NCBI GenBank assembly: GCA_031761405.1
Contig: JASEVX010000033.1
Span: 428,522-492,521, forward strand
Length of the DNA stretch: 64,000 bases
Reading direction: 5' to 3'
From: Serripes groenlandicus
Lineage: Eukaryota; Mollusca; Bivalvia; Cardiida; Cardiidae
Shown: positions 1 to 10,369 of the stretch, piece by piece
How the letters are laid out: every line of letters starts with the position of its first letter
How positions within the stretch are numbered: position 1 is the stretch's first letter
Translations under genes and position numbers: made by a program
Notes under the pieces: model-generated
What the model was told of the DNA's origin: nothing
Database searches by the model: none
Seen by the model: the letters and a program-made list of their open reading frames with translations, nothing else

Positions 1-156
1 GAAGAAATTGCACAAAACATGCAATTTCTCCTTTTGCCACAATGCTTTCCACTTTTTGTCATAGGTTATCCATTTAATTATGGAGATTTTCTATTTTTTG
101 ACAAAATATGTTCAAAGTCGTCTGCTGCAGAATTGCCGTATGAGGGAAAGGGTTAA
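1..156 (+). mobile_element. TTAA-MITE (+), cut by window edge
   Basis: Begins inside the central hairpin and keeps the intact right end with GTATGAGGGAAAGGGTTAA. Confidence 0.85.
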
Positions 157-221
157 GGCATTTGAAGCAGACGTCTCAGACGTCATTGCGGCAATTTCTC
201 TGCCTCTGAATTTTCAATGAT

Positions 222-497
222 AACTAGAACTATCACTGAAGACGATAAATACCCCCTAAACAGCGCCTTGACCTACACCATAACTTAATAAGTAAAAGGG
301 CCATAACTCTGTACAATAACATGCAATTGTAACCTCTTTAGTATATGCACATCTCCTCTTGGTATAGAAGCTTCATGTAACTTTTTATTGAATTCCACCC
401 AGTGGTTTGTAAGAAATAGGCCGGACAAAATATGGCTTCCGACAGACAGACAGACAGACAGCCGGACACAGTGAGTATCTTCGAAGGGGGGGTATAA
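222..497 (+). mobile_element. HINE-like element, family 6, short copy
   Basis: Left end ACTAGAACTATCACTGAAG and right end with GACA repeats followed by GGGGGGGTATAAT. It contains one copy of the core unit (AAGGGCCATAACTCTGTA through GCCGGACAAAATATGGC) that is tandemly repeated in the larger copy at 42.8-43.7 kb. The right flank is MITE sequence. Confidence 0.6.
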
Positions 498-596
498 TTA
501 AATAACTATTCTTTCATTTACAGATCTATTCCATTGTATTGCCTAGATGTTTTCAAAGAAGAAGGCTTCAGATTTGTCATATGTGGGAAAAAGGAT
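498..596 (+). mobile_element. TTAA-MITE right half (+), diverged
   Basis: Retains the AT-rich arm, a Thr-to-Cys-like GTTTTCAAAG segment, and an end reading TATGTGGGAAAAAGGATAA. The left half is replaced by the family 6 element. Confidence 0.55.
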
Positions 597-683
597 AAGC
601 GGGTCTTGGCAATATATCTGGCAGAGTGACAAACATTAAAGGTTGTCTCTGATGGTTCAATACTCTTGCATAAATGCTAAACC

Positions 684-859
684 TTAACCCTTTCCCACAT
701 GACAAATCTGCAGCAGAAGACTAAATAAATTGAAATGGTGTCTATAAATTAAAGTATAAATATTTAGAGCTGACAGTATATATATATTGGCAAAATGAGA
801 AATTGCTTGTAACGCAAATTTTGTTCCTTTTGCCACAACATTTTAAAAATCTTGCTGTA
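684..859 (-). mobile_element. TTAA-MITE (-), CACAT subfamily, 3' end lost
   Basis: Starts TTAACCCTTTCCCACAT and has CTGCAGCAG and most of the hairpin. The far terminal repeat is missing where the next copy begins at 860. Confidence 0.7.
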
Positions 860-1094
860 TTAACCCTTTCCCTCATACGACAACTCTGCAGCAGACGATT
901 TTGAACATGTTTTGTCAAAAAATATAGAAAATCTCTTTAATTGAATGGATAACCTGTGACTAAAAGTGGAAAACATTGTGGCAAAAGGAGAAATTGCTCG
1001 TTTTGAGCAATTTCTCCTTTTGTCACTATATGTTTTCAAAAAGCTGTCTGCTTGCAGAGGCATCAGAAAGCGCCTATATGAGGGAAAGGGTTAA
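860..1094 (-). mobile_element. TTAA-MITE (-), complete, CTCATA
   Basis: Both terminal repeats and TTAA flanks are intact; the hairpin loop reads GCTCGTTTTGAGC. Confidence 0.9.
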
Positions 1095-1214
1095 AATAAA
1101 TCTACAGGCAGGAGAGGGTTAAGAGAAGCTGAATTATTTCCTGTCTATTCTCACAGATGGCGAAATGATGATGTTTCATAGGAATTGGCAGCACTAATAG
1201 GTAAATTCTAGCTT

Positions 1215-1452
1215 TTAACACTTTCCCACTTGTTGACGCATTTTGATAAATCTGCAGCAGATGACTTTTAAAAACATTTTGACAAAAGGAGAAATTTCTC
1301 AAAATAGTTTCTCCTTTGGTCACAATGTTTTCAACTCTTTTCATTTATAGAGGTTTTCAAATTTTTTGCAAAGATATGTGCAACAATTTCTCAATAAAAT
1401 ATGTCTATTGAAGTCGCCTGCAGCAGATTTGTTGTATGTTGGAAAGGGTTAA
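1215..1452 (+). mobile_element. TTAA-MITE (+), complete, diverged
   Basis: TTAACACTTTCCCACTT at the left and GTATGTTGGAAAGGGTTAA at the right; the central hairpin is partly decayed. Confidence 0.75.
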
Positions 1453-1862
1453 AGGCCTTTAATTCATGAGAAGATGTAGTTTCAACTGTTTTTCATGGAG
1501 TGCTTGATTTGTTGAAATTAGCCTAGCAGTTTCACAGATATTGTTCTTAAATTTGACCTCATGACCTTTTCTTTTTTACTAAATGTGACCAAGTTTCGAA
1601 CACAAACTAGATTTGATTGAGATGACGGTTCTGCTGGTTTTTCCATCAAGATCGGTTGAAAAGTGTGGCCTTTAGTGTGTTCATAAGGTTTTACTTAGTT
1701 TTTGATCCCAAGGGACCCAGTTTGAATTTTAATTGGGTTTTGATGGAGATGAATGTTCTGATGTGAACTCTTATGAATTGCTTCAAATGCAAAATAAGGT
1801 CATAGAGTCCACCCATTTTGCTAAAACTGATCTAGACACAACCTAGTTTATGACCTTGTATG
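1453..1862. other. No feature recognised
   Basis: About 410 bp of AT-rich sequence with a few TGACCT-type words; no frame or repeat structure that I can assign. Confidence 0.5.
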
Positions 1863-1874
1863 ACCGAGTTTGGA

Positions 1875-2171
1875 TTAATTGATTGAATGGAGTTTAACGC
1901 CGTTTTCAACAATTTCTCAGTTATATCACGGCGACCAGTTCACTTACTCATGCATTTCCTGGTTTTCTCACACCAGTACACCACACAACAATCTTCCCAA
2001 GCAACTGGCTGCTTTTCCACATAGACTTAGCCCATTGGTGGAAGACGAATGACGCATGTCGCATTGACTTTTGTCAATCGTCGGAAAGAAAGTTGGCTGA
2101 GCCGGGATTCGAACTCACAACCCCTGGATTGACAGCCCGCGTCGCTACCGACTGAGCTACCGGGGCTCGGC
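1875..2171 (-). mobile_element. tRNA-headed SINE, family A, complete
   Basis: Read on the minus strand it begins with a tRNA-like head holding an A-box-like TAGCTCAGTCGG and a B-box-like GGTTGTGAGTTCGAATCCC, continues through a body with GACTTAGCCCATTGG-type sequence on the plus strand, and ends in the TTTAACGCC / TTGATTGA tail. A perfect 12-base target-site duplication, ACCGAGTTTGGA, flanks it at 1863-1874 and 2172-2183. Confidence 0.88.
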
Positions 2172-2319
2172 ACCGAGTTTGGAACTTCACTTAAGATCTG
2201 AATGAAATGAATGTTCTGATGAATTTTTATGAAAATTGGATGTAAAATGTGTTCTGTAGGTTGTCCGCAAGGTAATTGTGATATAAACTATGATATATAC
2301 AGTACATAATATACACCCC

Positions 2320-2560
2320 AGCAAAATGAACACCATGTTTGACCATGGATACCATGGTATTTTACTGTTGACCATTGAACTACCATGAACAGCCATGTTT
2401 TTCCATGGTTTTTGAAAGTCAATTACCATGGTTGACCATGGTCAACCATTGACACAAATATTAACCATGATAAACCATGGTCATGATCAAGTTTAACAAA
2501 GGTCAACCATGGTCATAAAATATTAACCATAGTCAACCATTGTCTATCATAGTAGAAATT
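2320..2560. repeat. Degenerate CCATGGT palindrome cluster
   Basis: About 240 bp packed with variants of AACCATGGTCAACC and its complement, in irregular spacing. The words are self-complementary, so either strand can fold into many alternative stems. No coding content. Confidence 0.75.
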
Positions 2561-2570
2561 ATTCTGCTGG

Positions 2571-3149
2571 TTGATTTGCCATTTATGTCAGAATGTGTTC
2601 TGTATCTGCGCTGCAAAAACTTTGTAACATTTCTTTTTTTTTTTTAAATATTAATGGTTTTATTTGGACTCTAAAAAAATGTTTGATAAATTGCCAAGTT
2701 TAAAAGATATATCCCTACAACATTTATTAAGGACACTTATAGAACACTTCTAGAACCAATTTGATAATTGCAACAACAACAACAGGAAGTTTAGATTTTA
2801 AATTTTCAAAATGGATGACAATGTGACATGTTAAAATTCAGGCAATGTTTTCACAAAACACTCGATTATAAGGATGTTCCTGGGGAAATCTTCGTGATTT
2901 ATTAACTTACTGTGTGGCAATTTCACTTTGGCGGTTAACATTTCCATATAGTTTTTAATAAAATCCATCCAACCATGCCTTAGATATGGCACCAGAAGGA
3001 TGGAGGGACGCCAAACCAATATCACATCTGACTTTGGCAGGGGATAATAATTGTATGTAATGTCATAGAAAATCTGTTTCATGGAGGAATTGGTTTTTTT
3101 AAGTTGATCCTTCCTGCATTTCGACTCATCTACGGCAGACTTCTTCTAA
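2571..3149. other. No feature recognised
   Basis: AT-rich, includes a T-tract near 2632; the short open frame here has no recognisable similarity. Confidence 0.5.
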
Positions 3150-3274
3150 TAACATTCATGTTTTCAACTTTATTCAATCATTTTGAATTAATATATAAAT
3201 TATATAGATTTGTCCACATTTTTGTCAAGATGTCGTCTGCTGCAGATTTGTTGTATATGGGAAAGAGTCATTAA
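3150..3274 (+). mobile_element. TTAA-MITE right half (+)
   Basis: From GTTTTCAACTTTATTCAA to TCGTCTGCTGCAGATTTG and a decayed end near TTAA at 3271. Confidence 0.65.
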
Positions 3275-3450
3275 CATATGGTCTTTATTTTCAGTCAGTC
3301 AATCAGTACTTGCACTTGTTCCACCCTAATTATTTATCAAGAAATAAATGTAATTCATACTGAACAAGAAAAACAATAACATCATCAAAACAAAACAATA
3401 ATAATCAAAAACAATATCATAGTTTTTTTACTACAATTTTTCTTTGCTCT

Positions 3451-3575
3451 TAATTGCTTTCCCAAAAACAACAGATCTGCAGCAGACAGCTGAAAATATG
3501 GGAAATCTCTATGAATGATATTTATCTTTTTTGTCACAATGTTTTCAAAGGATATGTCTGCTACAGATGTGACAA
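3451..3575 (-). mobile_element. TTAA-MITE (-), decayed
   Basis: Recognised by ATCTGCAGCAGACAGCTGAA, AAATCTCTATGAATGA and TTTTGTCACAATGTTTTCAA; hairpin mostly deleted. Confidence 0.5.
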
Positions 3576-3641
3576 TTTATATAATTAGCCAATTACTGCA
3601 GTTAGCAATTCTGATTATGGTCCAGTATCATAATTGTACCC

Positions 3642-3839
3642 TTAACCTTTTCCCTCATATAGACGACGCTTTCTGACGCCTCTGCAGAAGACGACTTTTT
3701 GAAAACATGGTGACAAAAGAAGAAATTGCTCAAAACAAGCAATTTCTACTTTTGCCACAATGTTTTCCTCTTTTAGTCATAGGGGTTATCCATTCAATTA
3801 TAGAGAATTTCCAGCTGTCTGCTGCAGAATTAGGGTTAA
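3642..3839 (+). mobile_element. TTAA-MITE (+), right end shortened
   Basis: Intact left half and hairpin (loop GCTCAAAACAAGC). The right terminal repeat is reduced to AGGGTTAA by a deletion. Confidence 0.85.
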
Positions 3840-3892
3840 CCTGCAAAGAAAGATAACTCAAAGAATCATAATATCCCCTGATATCATCCCCC

Positions 3893-4047
3893 TTTAACAT
3901 TTCTGACATGCAGACATATTTTAAGGCACCTGCAGCATTTAGTTTAGGAAAACAATGAGGCAAAAATCAGTAATGAGTCCACAGTGAGAAATTTTACTTT
4001 TTCACCGTGTTTTCAACTTGATTCAACAATTAAACTTAAATTTTGGA
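3893..4047 (+). mobile_element. TTAA-MITE (+), decayed left part
   Basis: GACATGCAGACATATTTTAA, CCTGCAGCA and a weak hairpin ending in GTGTTTTCAACTTGATTCAA. Confidence 0.4.
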
Positions 4048-4391
4048 CGGTACCACTGAGGTCTATTGTAATGAATTGTGTCATTTTGAAAAGCATAGAT
4101 CAATAAGCTCCTCGATTTCAAACAGAAGTACATAGACAATTCAGCGAACCAGCCCAAAAATGACTCCACCTATCACTGAAAAAAGAAGTACCAGACATCA
4201 GTCAAGATATTATCTGAATTTTGATTTCAATATGTGAATCCCTGCCATAAATGCAGGGCAACATAAAGACCAACCTTTGGAGCGTTGTGACTAAGATGGG
4301 ACTCATGGCTATGTAAGTATCCTGGAAGCCTTAACAGAAGTACTACTACATCAGAAATCCTACTTTTCAATGCTTGAATGATTAATTAGTG
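4048..4391. other. No feature recognised
   Basis: Unique-looking AT-rich sequence with no supported gene or repeat. Confidence 0.5.
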
Positions 4392-4651
4392 TTAACCCTT
4401 TCCCACATACAACACATCTGCAGAAGATGACTAAAAAATATTTAGTACATCATATGCAATGTCTTTAAATGAAAAAAAGTTGAAAAATTGTGATAAATGA
4501 AGAATTGCTCAAAACGTGCAATTTCTTCTTTTGCCACAATGTTTTCCACTTCTTGTCATAGGTTATCCATTCAGTTATAGATTTTCTATTTTTTGACAAA
4601 ATACGTTCAAAGTCGTCTGCTGCAGAATTGTCGTATGAGGGAAAGGGTTAA
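4392..4651. mobile_element. TTAA-MITE composite with two right-type ends
   Basis: The left end is of the (-) CACAT type (ACAACACATCTGCAGAAGA) and the right end is of the (+) CTCATA type. The copy is therefore a fusion in which both termini are right-hand ends facing outward, with one hairpin between. Confidence 0.8.
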
Positions 4652-4654
4652 AGC

Positions 4655-4831
4655 CAGAGTTATGTGACCTTGGTGTAGACTTGTGTATTGTTCCTACAGT
4701 TGTTGAACAGTTTATGAGTTATGAGGTAAGGTTAAAGTTTAGTGACGTTGCAGACGATGCACCTCCAATTAAGGGTATCACAATTAATAGCCTGACTTTT
4801 TTTCTTTGAAAAACAGTCGAGCTAATAAAAG
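4655..4831 (+). mobile_element. HINE-like fragment, family 7
   Basis: Right-end fragment ending AGCTAATAAAAGG, shared with 9140-9366: GAGTTATGAGGTAAGGTTAA, GACGATGCAC, GGGTATCACAAT. The left end is not identified. Confidence 0.5.
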
Positions 4832-5052
4832 GAATTGACTTAAAAGATAGTGCCTGGAAGCCCATTGAGGAATTCTGGTGCATTTATCTATGACTATGGA
4901 TGACTTCAAACTTCCTGAAAGAATGTGCTCTTCAAGTGCAATATTGTGCAATTTGCCTCATTTCGACACTTTTATTACCTCTATTTGAAAAAGGTCCAAG
5001 CTTCAGTGCTGATGAGGAATACCATGACAAACAAATTAACAAATAATATGTA

Positions 5053-5260
5053 CAACCCTTTCCAATATGCAAATGCATTTTGACACATTTGCAGTAGACG
5101 GCATTTAAAGTCATGGTAGAAGAAAAAAAAAAGCTCATAACGTGCGACAATGCATCTCTGTTCAATAACCAGATGTTGATTCGTAGAAAATTTCCATATT
5201 TATGTCTAGATGTTTTCAAAGTCGTCTGCTGCAGATTTGTTGAATGACAGAAAGGGTTAA
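5053..5260 (+). mobile_element. TTAA-MITE (+), diverged
   Basis: Left CAACCCTTTCCAATATGC, right GCTGCAGATTTGTTGAATGA then AAAGGGTTAA; hairpin scrambled. Confidence 0.65.
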
Positions 5261-5321
5261 CCTTTGATATAAACAAGGCAGGTCATAATGCATCTTCTAC
5301 AGTTGAGACTTTGTTTGTATG

Positions 5322-5765
5322 GTGGTTTTAATGCCACTTTCAACACTTATTATGTGGCATATTCTGAGTAAGTTACAAGTACTACTGGTCCATTGATCCT
5401 TACTTAACAACAATTCTGCAGCAGACGACTTTGAACATATTTTGTCAAAAAATAGAAAATCTCTATAATTGAATGGATAACCTATGACTTAAAATGGAAA
5501 ACATTGTGGCAAAAGCAGAAATTGCTCATTTTGAGCAATTTCTTCTTTTGTCACTATGTTTTCAAAAGCTGTCTGCTGTAGGGGCGTTAGAAAGCGTCTA
5601 TATGAGGGAAAGGGTTTATCAGTCATAATGCTAACCACACAATCCTGAGGGACAAAGAGGGAAAGTGATTACTACCATTGTTAAAGTGTTTGCTATGACT
5701 CAGCTGATGATCAAACCTGTGACCTCAAACACCAAAGGCAGATGCTATGCTACGTTGAGACTGTT
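5322..5765 (-). mobile_element. SINE family C, split by a TTAA-MITE
   Basis: The central domain (GTTTTAATGCCACTTTCAAC through TACTACTGGTCCATTGATCC) is interrupted at 5404-5618 and resumes with CAGTCATAATGCTAACC and a tRNA-like head with GATCAAACCTGTGACC. Removing the MITE restores a continuous SINE. Confidence 0.7.
5404..5618 (-). mobile_element. TTAA-MITE (-), left repeat deleted
   Basis: Starts TTAACAACAATTCTGCAGCA, so the CCCTTTCCCTCATAC block is missing; the right end TATGAGGGAAAGGGTTTA is intact. Inserted in a SINE. Confidence 0.8.
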
Positions 5766-5814
5766 TAAAATAAGCCTGTGCATATGCAGTCCCGCCAATC
5801 TTCACTGGAAGATC

Positions 5815-6051
5815 TTAATCCTTTCCCACATCCAGACGCTTTCTGACGCCTCAGTGCAGCAGATGACTTTTGAAAACATTGTGGCAAAAGGAGAAATTGC
5901 TCATGATTAGCAATTCCTCCATTTGCAACAATGTTTTCAACTTTATTTCGTAATTATCCTTTCATTTTAAAAGATTTTTTATATGTTTGCCAAGATGCTT
6001 TAAAAGTCGTCTGCTGTATATATGTATTTGTTGTATGTGGTAGAGGGTTAA
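5815..6051 (+). mobile_element. TTAA-MITE (+), complete, CACAT
   Basis: TTAATCCTTTCCCACATCC to GTATGTGGTAGAGGGTTAA. Hairpin present (GCTCATGATTAGC). Confidence 0.82.
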
Positions 6052-6122
6052 CATATACCTACATGCATCTTCTGACAAAGCATCAAGAAATGTAGTCACA
6101 ACAAGCGTACTCAAATATATCT

Positions 6123-6341
6123 GTAACCCTTTCCCACATACGACAAATCGGCAGCAGATGACTTTGAAAACATCTAAGCAAAAATATGGAAAATTTCTAT
6201 CAATGAAAGTGTAGTTATTGAATAGTGTTGAAAACAGTGCAGCAAAAGGAGAAATTGCTTGTTATGAGCAATTTATTCTTTTGTCACATTTTTTCCAAAA
6301 GTTGTCTGCAGCAGATGCGTCAACAAGTGGGAAAGGGTTTA
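6123..6341 (-). mobile_element. TTAA-MITE (-), CACAT
   Basis: GTAACCCTTTCCCACATACG to AAGTGGGAAAGGGTTTA, with the hairpin around GCTTGTTATGAGC. Confidence 0.78.
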
Positions 6342-7142
6342 TTAAATGATGCAATATCCGACAATATGATACCAAATCACCAAATGCAACTCAAATGACT
6401 TTAGCAGATTTTACATTGGCACACATAGAGTTATGGGAAAAAATAATGAGCTATTTGTCTTTTTCCCGACAATGTTTTCATCTATTCTCAAAACTATCCT
6501 TTCCTATATGTAGTAGCACTTTACTACTCTGATGCTTTCAAAGTAAGAAGTAAACTTGGAGCGGCTTGGCAGAGACTTAGTTGACATTGAGAACAAAATC
6601 AGAGGCTTTTCAACCTTGACCTTTAGTTAATATATTTGTACCAAGAAGGCATATCTTGTCCTAGGCTTACACACACACACATACTAAGAATGTCTGCATG
6701 AGCAATCAAAACATTGCAGAGATTGCAAACATATCTGAAAATACAGTATTTTAATGGTCCATTCAACTAAATAATCTTGTAAGATAAAAAAAACAATGAT
6801 CAATTCAAACCTTAATGTTACTTGTATTATGCTCTTTTTTCCAAAATAATGCACAGAAAAGGCATCAATTGTCAGTCTGAAGGGATAGAGACAAAACAGT
6901 CTTGGTATCAACTTGTTTTCTAGCATTGGTGAAAAACAACAATTTTTTTCTGGAACCAGTCCATATCTACGTACAAATCCATTATGTTTCAGAACTTATT
7001 ATATCATACCCGTAAACAAGAGACTAAACTGGGCTACTACATGGACATTCTTTAGAAAGTGCACTGACAATTGTAAAAGCCTATTTGCAAAACAAAGGGC
7101 TCACAACACGATTGTTCAGTGTTCAAGTTCTGTTCAAACTTT
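6342..7142. other. Mostly featureless; one possible MITE relic
   Basis: A weak MITE-like trace lies near 6445-6545 (TTTTTCCCGACAATGTTTTC). A short CA run lies near 6670. Two 80-codon open frames show no family features. Confidence 0.4.
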
Positions 7143-7310
7143 CACCCTTTCCTAGATACAGCAAATGACTTTGAAAACAAAAAATCTCCATCAAAAAAGC
7201 TGTAAATAGTGAAATTGCTCATAATGAGCAATTTCTCCTTTTGCCACAATGTATTAAAAGTCGTCAGCTGCAGAGGGGTCAGAAAGCGTCTATATGCGGA
7301 AAAGGGTTAA
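7143..7310 (-). mobile_element. TTAA-MITE (-), internally deleted
   Basis: CACCCTTTCCTAGATACAG to TATGCGGAAAAGGGTTAA; keeps the hairpin around GCTCATAATGAGC. Confidence 0.7.
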
Positions 7311-7600
7311 AAAGCAATCTTTAACATTGCTCCTCTTCATTCATCAAGTCATGATAGATAAAAAATGATGATCTTCAAACAGTGCATGTAACTGTATTAA
7401 ACTGTGTGTTACTCAAAAAGATATGTTCAACTGTGACAATTAACGAGGCTTTTATCAAGTAAATGATAAATCAAGGTAATCATTTTTCACCTGCAATTAA
7501 ACATTCTCTTATCATTATTTTTTATTTGTTCAGTGAGGTGGTTCTTTTCTTATAAACAGCTTGAACATTCTTGGAAGTATGAGAGAAAATAACAATGCTC

Positions 7601-7817
7601 TTAACCCTTTCCCTCATATAGACGCTTTCTAACGCCTCTGCAGCAGACGGTTTTTTGAAAACATATTGACAAAAGAAGAAATTGCACAAAACATAGTGCC
7701 ACAATGTTTTCCACTTTTTGTCATAGGTTATCCATTCAATTATGGAGATTTTCTATTTTTTGACAAAATATGTCAAAGTCGTCTGCTGCAGATTTGTCGT
7801 ATGTGGGAAAGGGTTAA
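7601..7817 (+). mobile_element. TTAA-MITE (+), CTCATA left / TGTGGG right
   Basis: Both TTAA flanks are present. The right hairpin arm is lost: GCACAAAACATAGTGCCACAATG shows a deletion of the complementary arm. Confidence 0.85.
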
Positions 7818-7832
7818 TAAACAGTATGAAGT

Positions 7833-7996
7833 GTTTCCACATGCAAAATCATTTTGATGCATGGCGAGCAATTTCTCTTTAGCCACACAATGTTTTCACT
7901 TTTATCCAATAAATAATCTTTCATTTGAAGAGATTTTCTATGTTTTTTGTCTTCAAAGTTATCTGCCGCAGAATTGTTGTATGTGGGAAGAGTTAG
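7833..7996 (+). mobile_element. TTAA-MITE (+), left half reduced
   Basis: TTTCCACATGCAAAATCATT, GAGCAATTTCTCTTTAGCC and TGTATGTGGGAAGAGTTAG. Confidence 0.6.
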
Positions 7997-8430
7997 CATC
8001 ATGAATGCATTGATGTATTCACCACCATAACTTAGGCTAGTGTCATTTATAGCTGGGTTTTATTTGCATTCCTTTGGTTCTGGAGGGTAGGAATTCTTTT
8101 ACTAATTCACCATATGTTTATTCTATATAATGGGGAAAATAAATATTTTTCATAACTTCTGTCAAAGCCAACATATAAATCATACTTTTCTTCAATATGT
8201 TCTAGAACTTTACTCCAAAGGCAATCTTATGGGTGATCTTAGACCCAGCCTATGAGTCAATCTTGATGGGTACCAACAAGACTGGCATAGTTTGATAAAT
8301 GCAAATTCAATCAACAGAAATATTCCCTACATCTAGCACTGTGCTCTATTATAATGGAGATAAACATTTTTTTGCCAGATGATGTAAATAAACTGGCTTT
8401 TACATGAAGTAACAGGTGCCCCCAGTAACA
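7997..8430. other. No feature recognised
   Basis: AT-rich sequence without supported gene, SINE or MITE. Confidence 0.5.
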
Positions 8431-8433
8431 CAG

Positions 8434-8585
8434 AACGAACCCTTTCGGATCAAGGCAATTACTGCAAAGTTCCTTCTCTGATCAGGGCTTTTCTACATTG
8501 CAAAGTGCCCTTTCTGATCAAGGCATTTCTACACTGCAAAGTGCCATTTCTATTTAAATCAAGGCATTTCTACATTGCATTGTCT
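8434..8585 (+). repeat. Short tandem repeat, ~43-bp unit, about four copies
   Basis: Unit GATCAAGGCATTTCTACATT followed by GCAAAGTGCC and TTTCT; copies differ by small insertions such as ATTTAAA in the last one. Confidence 0.75.
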
Positions 8586-8604
8586 GGCAATGGCTGCAGG
8601 ACTT

Positions 8605-8752
8605 CACCTTCTCCCTCATGAAAAAAACTTTTTGATGCTTCTGCATCCATCTTAAAGCACTCTATTTTTGCCACAAATGTATCAACTCAATTCAATAATT
8701 ATAACTTCTTTTACAGAGATTTTCCATGTTTTTGCCTTGATGTTTTTATGTT
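8605..8752 (+). mobile_element. TTAA-MITE (+), decayed
   Basis: CACCTTCTCCCTCATG, TTTTGATGCTTCTGCATCC and AGAGATTTTCCATGTTTTTG; no right terminal repeat. Confidence 0.5.
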
Positions 8753-8959
8753 TAATTTAACATTACAAATAAAGGAGAAATTGCTAAAAGCAAGCAAAAC
8801 CATCTATTTGCTCATACAATTTTTTGGTATTTAACATATATATTTCCAATTTTCATGACAAGCAATTTCTCCTACAATCACATTGATTTGATATAAGAGA
8901 TTTGTTACAGACTGTGAGACAAATCAAAATTCCATTTTATCAAAAAGAGGGGACTTAAA

Positions 8960-9112
8960 TAGGATAATTTCTCTCTTTGTGACAATGTTTACAACTCTAA
9001 TAATGAATCTAATAGTGAATCAAACTTCCATTTAAAGAGATTTTCCATATTTTTGCCTTAGCTGTTTTAAAAGTCCTCTGTTGAAAATTTGTTGTATGAT
9101 GGCAAGGATTAA
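8960..9112 (+). mobile_element. TTAA-MITE right half (+), decayed
   Basis: AATTTCTCTCTTTGTGACAA to GTTGTATGATGGCAAGGATTAA. Confidence 0.55.
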
Positions 9113-9139
9113 TAAAAGCATTTTGTTTCTGACACGTTA

Positions 9140-9366
9140 AAAGAGTGCCGCAAGTGAACCCCAATGCTTGTCTGTTATGTGCCTTGGTATAGACATTGTG
9201 TACTAGGAACATGTGTACCAAGTTTCATTTGAAAATGTTGAACAATGTTTGAGTAATGAGGTAAGGTAAAAGTTATGTGGTAAAAGTTTTGTGACGATGC
9301 ACGGATGCCAAGGGTATCACAATACCCCGATTTTTTTTCTTTGATAAACAGAACAGCTAATAAAGG
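9140..9366 (+). mobile_element. HINE-like fragment, family 7
   Basis: Second copy of the 4655-4831 right end, with ACCAAGTTTCATTTGAAAAT, GGGTATCACAATACCCC and terminal AGCTAATAAAG. Confidence 0.5.
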
Positions 9367-9385
9367 GCATTATAGCTCCACAGAG

Positions 9386-9614
9386 TTAACCCTTTCCCAC
9401 CTGCAGACGCATTTTAACACAATAGCAGCAGACGACTTTTGAAAACATTGTGGCCAAAGGTGAAATTGCTCATCATGAGCAATTTCACCTTTGGCCACAA
9501 TGTTTTCCACTTATAGTCATTGGTTATCCATTCAATTATAGAGATTTTCCATTTTTTGACAAAATATGTTCAAAGTCGTCTGCTGCAAATTAGTTGTATG
9601 TGGGAAAGGGTTAA
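9386..9614 (+). mobile_element. TTAA-MITE (+), complete, near-perfect hairpin
   Basis: Arms 9441-9473 and 9475-9507 are perfectly complementary around a single-base loop. Both arms carry the same departures from the family (GGCCAAAGGTG against CACCTTTGGCC in place of GGCAAAAGGAG against CTCCTTTTGCC). Ends are TTAACCCTTTCCCACCTG and GTATGTGGGAAAGGGTTAA. Confidence 0.9.
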
Positions 9615-9903
9615 AAAGTGTTTATACAAATGAGTATAAATTGTTCAGTAATTGGCTTTTATCTGCCCAGCAGCTTCCTAACTAATATCCACCCACCAGC
9701 GCATGGACCGTGTCAGAGCAAAAACCTACTCTCCGGACTTGGCAAAGCATAAGGATCAAGAGTAACCTGCACCCTGCACAGTCTAATCAGGATCTTTCCT
9801 GTTCACTATCTGGTTGCACAAGTATCAGGAATCATCCCAGGAACATTTACGATAAAAGAAATCAACTATAGAGTCAGTAAAACAATCTAAATGGCAATGT
9901 ATT

Positions 9904-10141
9904 TTAACACTTTCCCATCTTGAGAGGCATTTTGACGCATTTCATGTTTGCAGCAGACGGCTTTTGAAAACATTGTGATAAAAGGAGAAATTTGCTCATC
10001 ATGGGCAACATCTACTTTTGTCATACTATTTCAACTCTATTAATTAATAACACATTCATTTCGAAAGACTTTCCATATTTGTTTACAAAGATCCGTTCAA
10101 AGTCGTCTGCTGCAAATTTACTGTATGTGGGAAAGAGTTGA
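9904..10141 (+). mobile_element. TTAA-MITE (+), diverged
   Basis: TTAACACTTTCCCATCTT to GTATGTGGGAAAGAGTTGA. Confidence 0.75.
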
Positions 10142-10369
10142 AGACCTTGAAGGTCTGTTTTTCAAGGTCTGTTTTCTTGCAGCGTGGCTCATATAAACCC
10201 TAATTAACCTTTCACTGTTTGACCTTGGAGTTATTAAGGTCTAAATTCCAGGCCTAGATAGGGAAGACTAACAGGTTACTGGTATATGCTCCACAAAATC
10301 TGGCATATTTAATCAGTTAAACCCTATGTTGTGCATCCTTAAAAGAACTGATGCACCATAATTTGATTT

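Noticed and set aside
1875..2171. tRNA gene on the minus strand
   Set aside because: The head has A- and B-box-like words but is joined to a SINE body and tail, recurs at several loci, and lacks a convincing cloverleaf.
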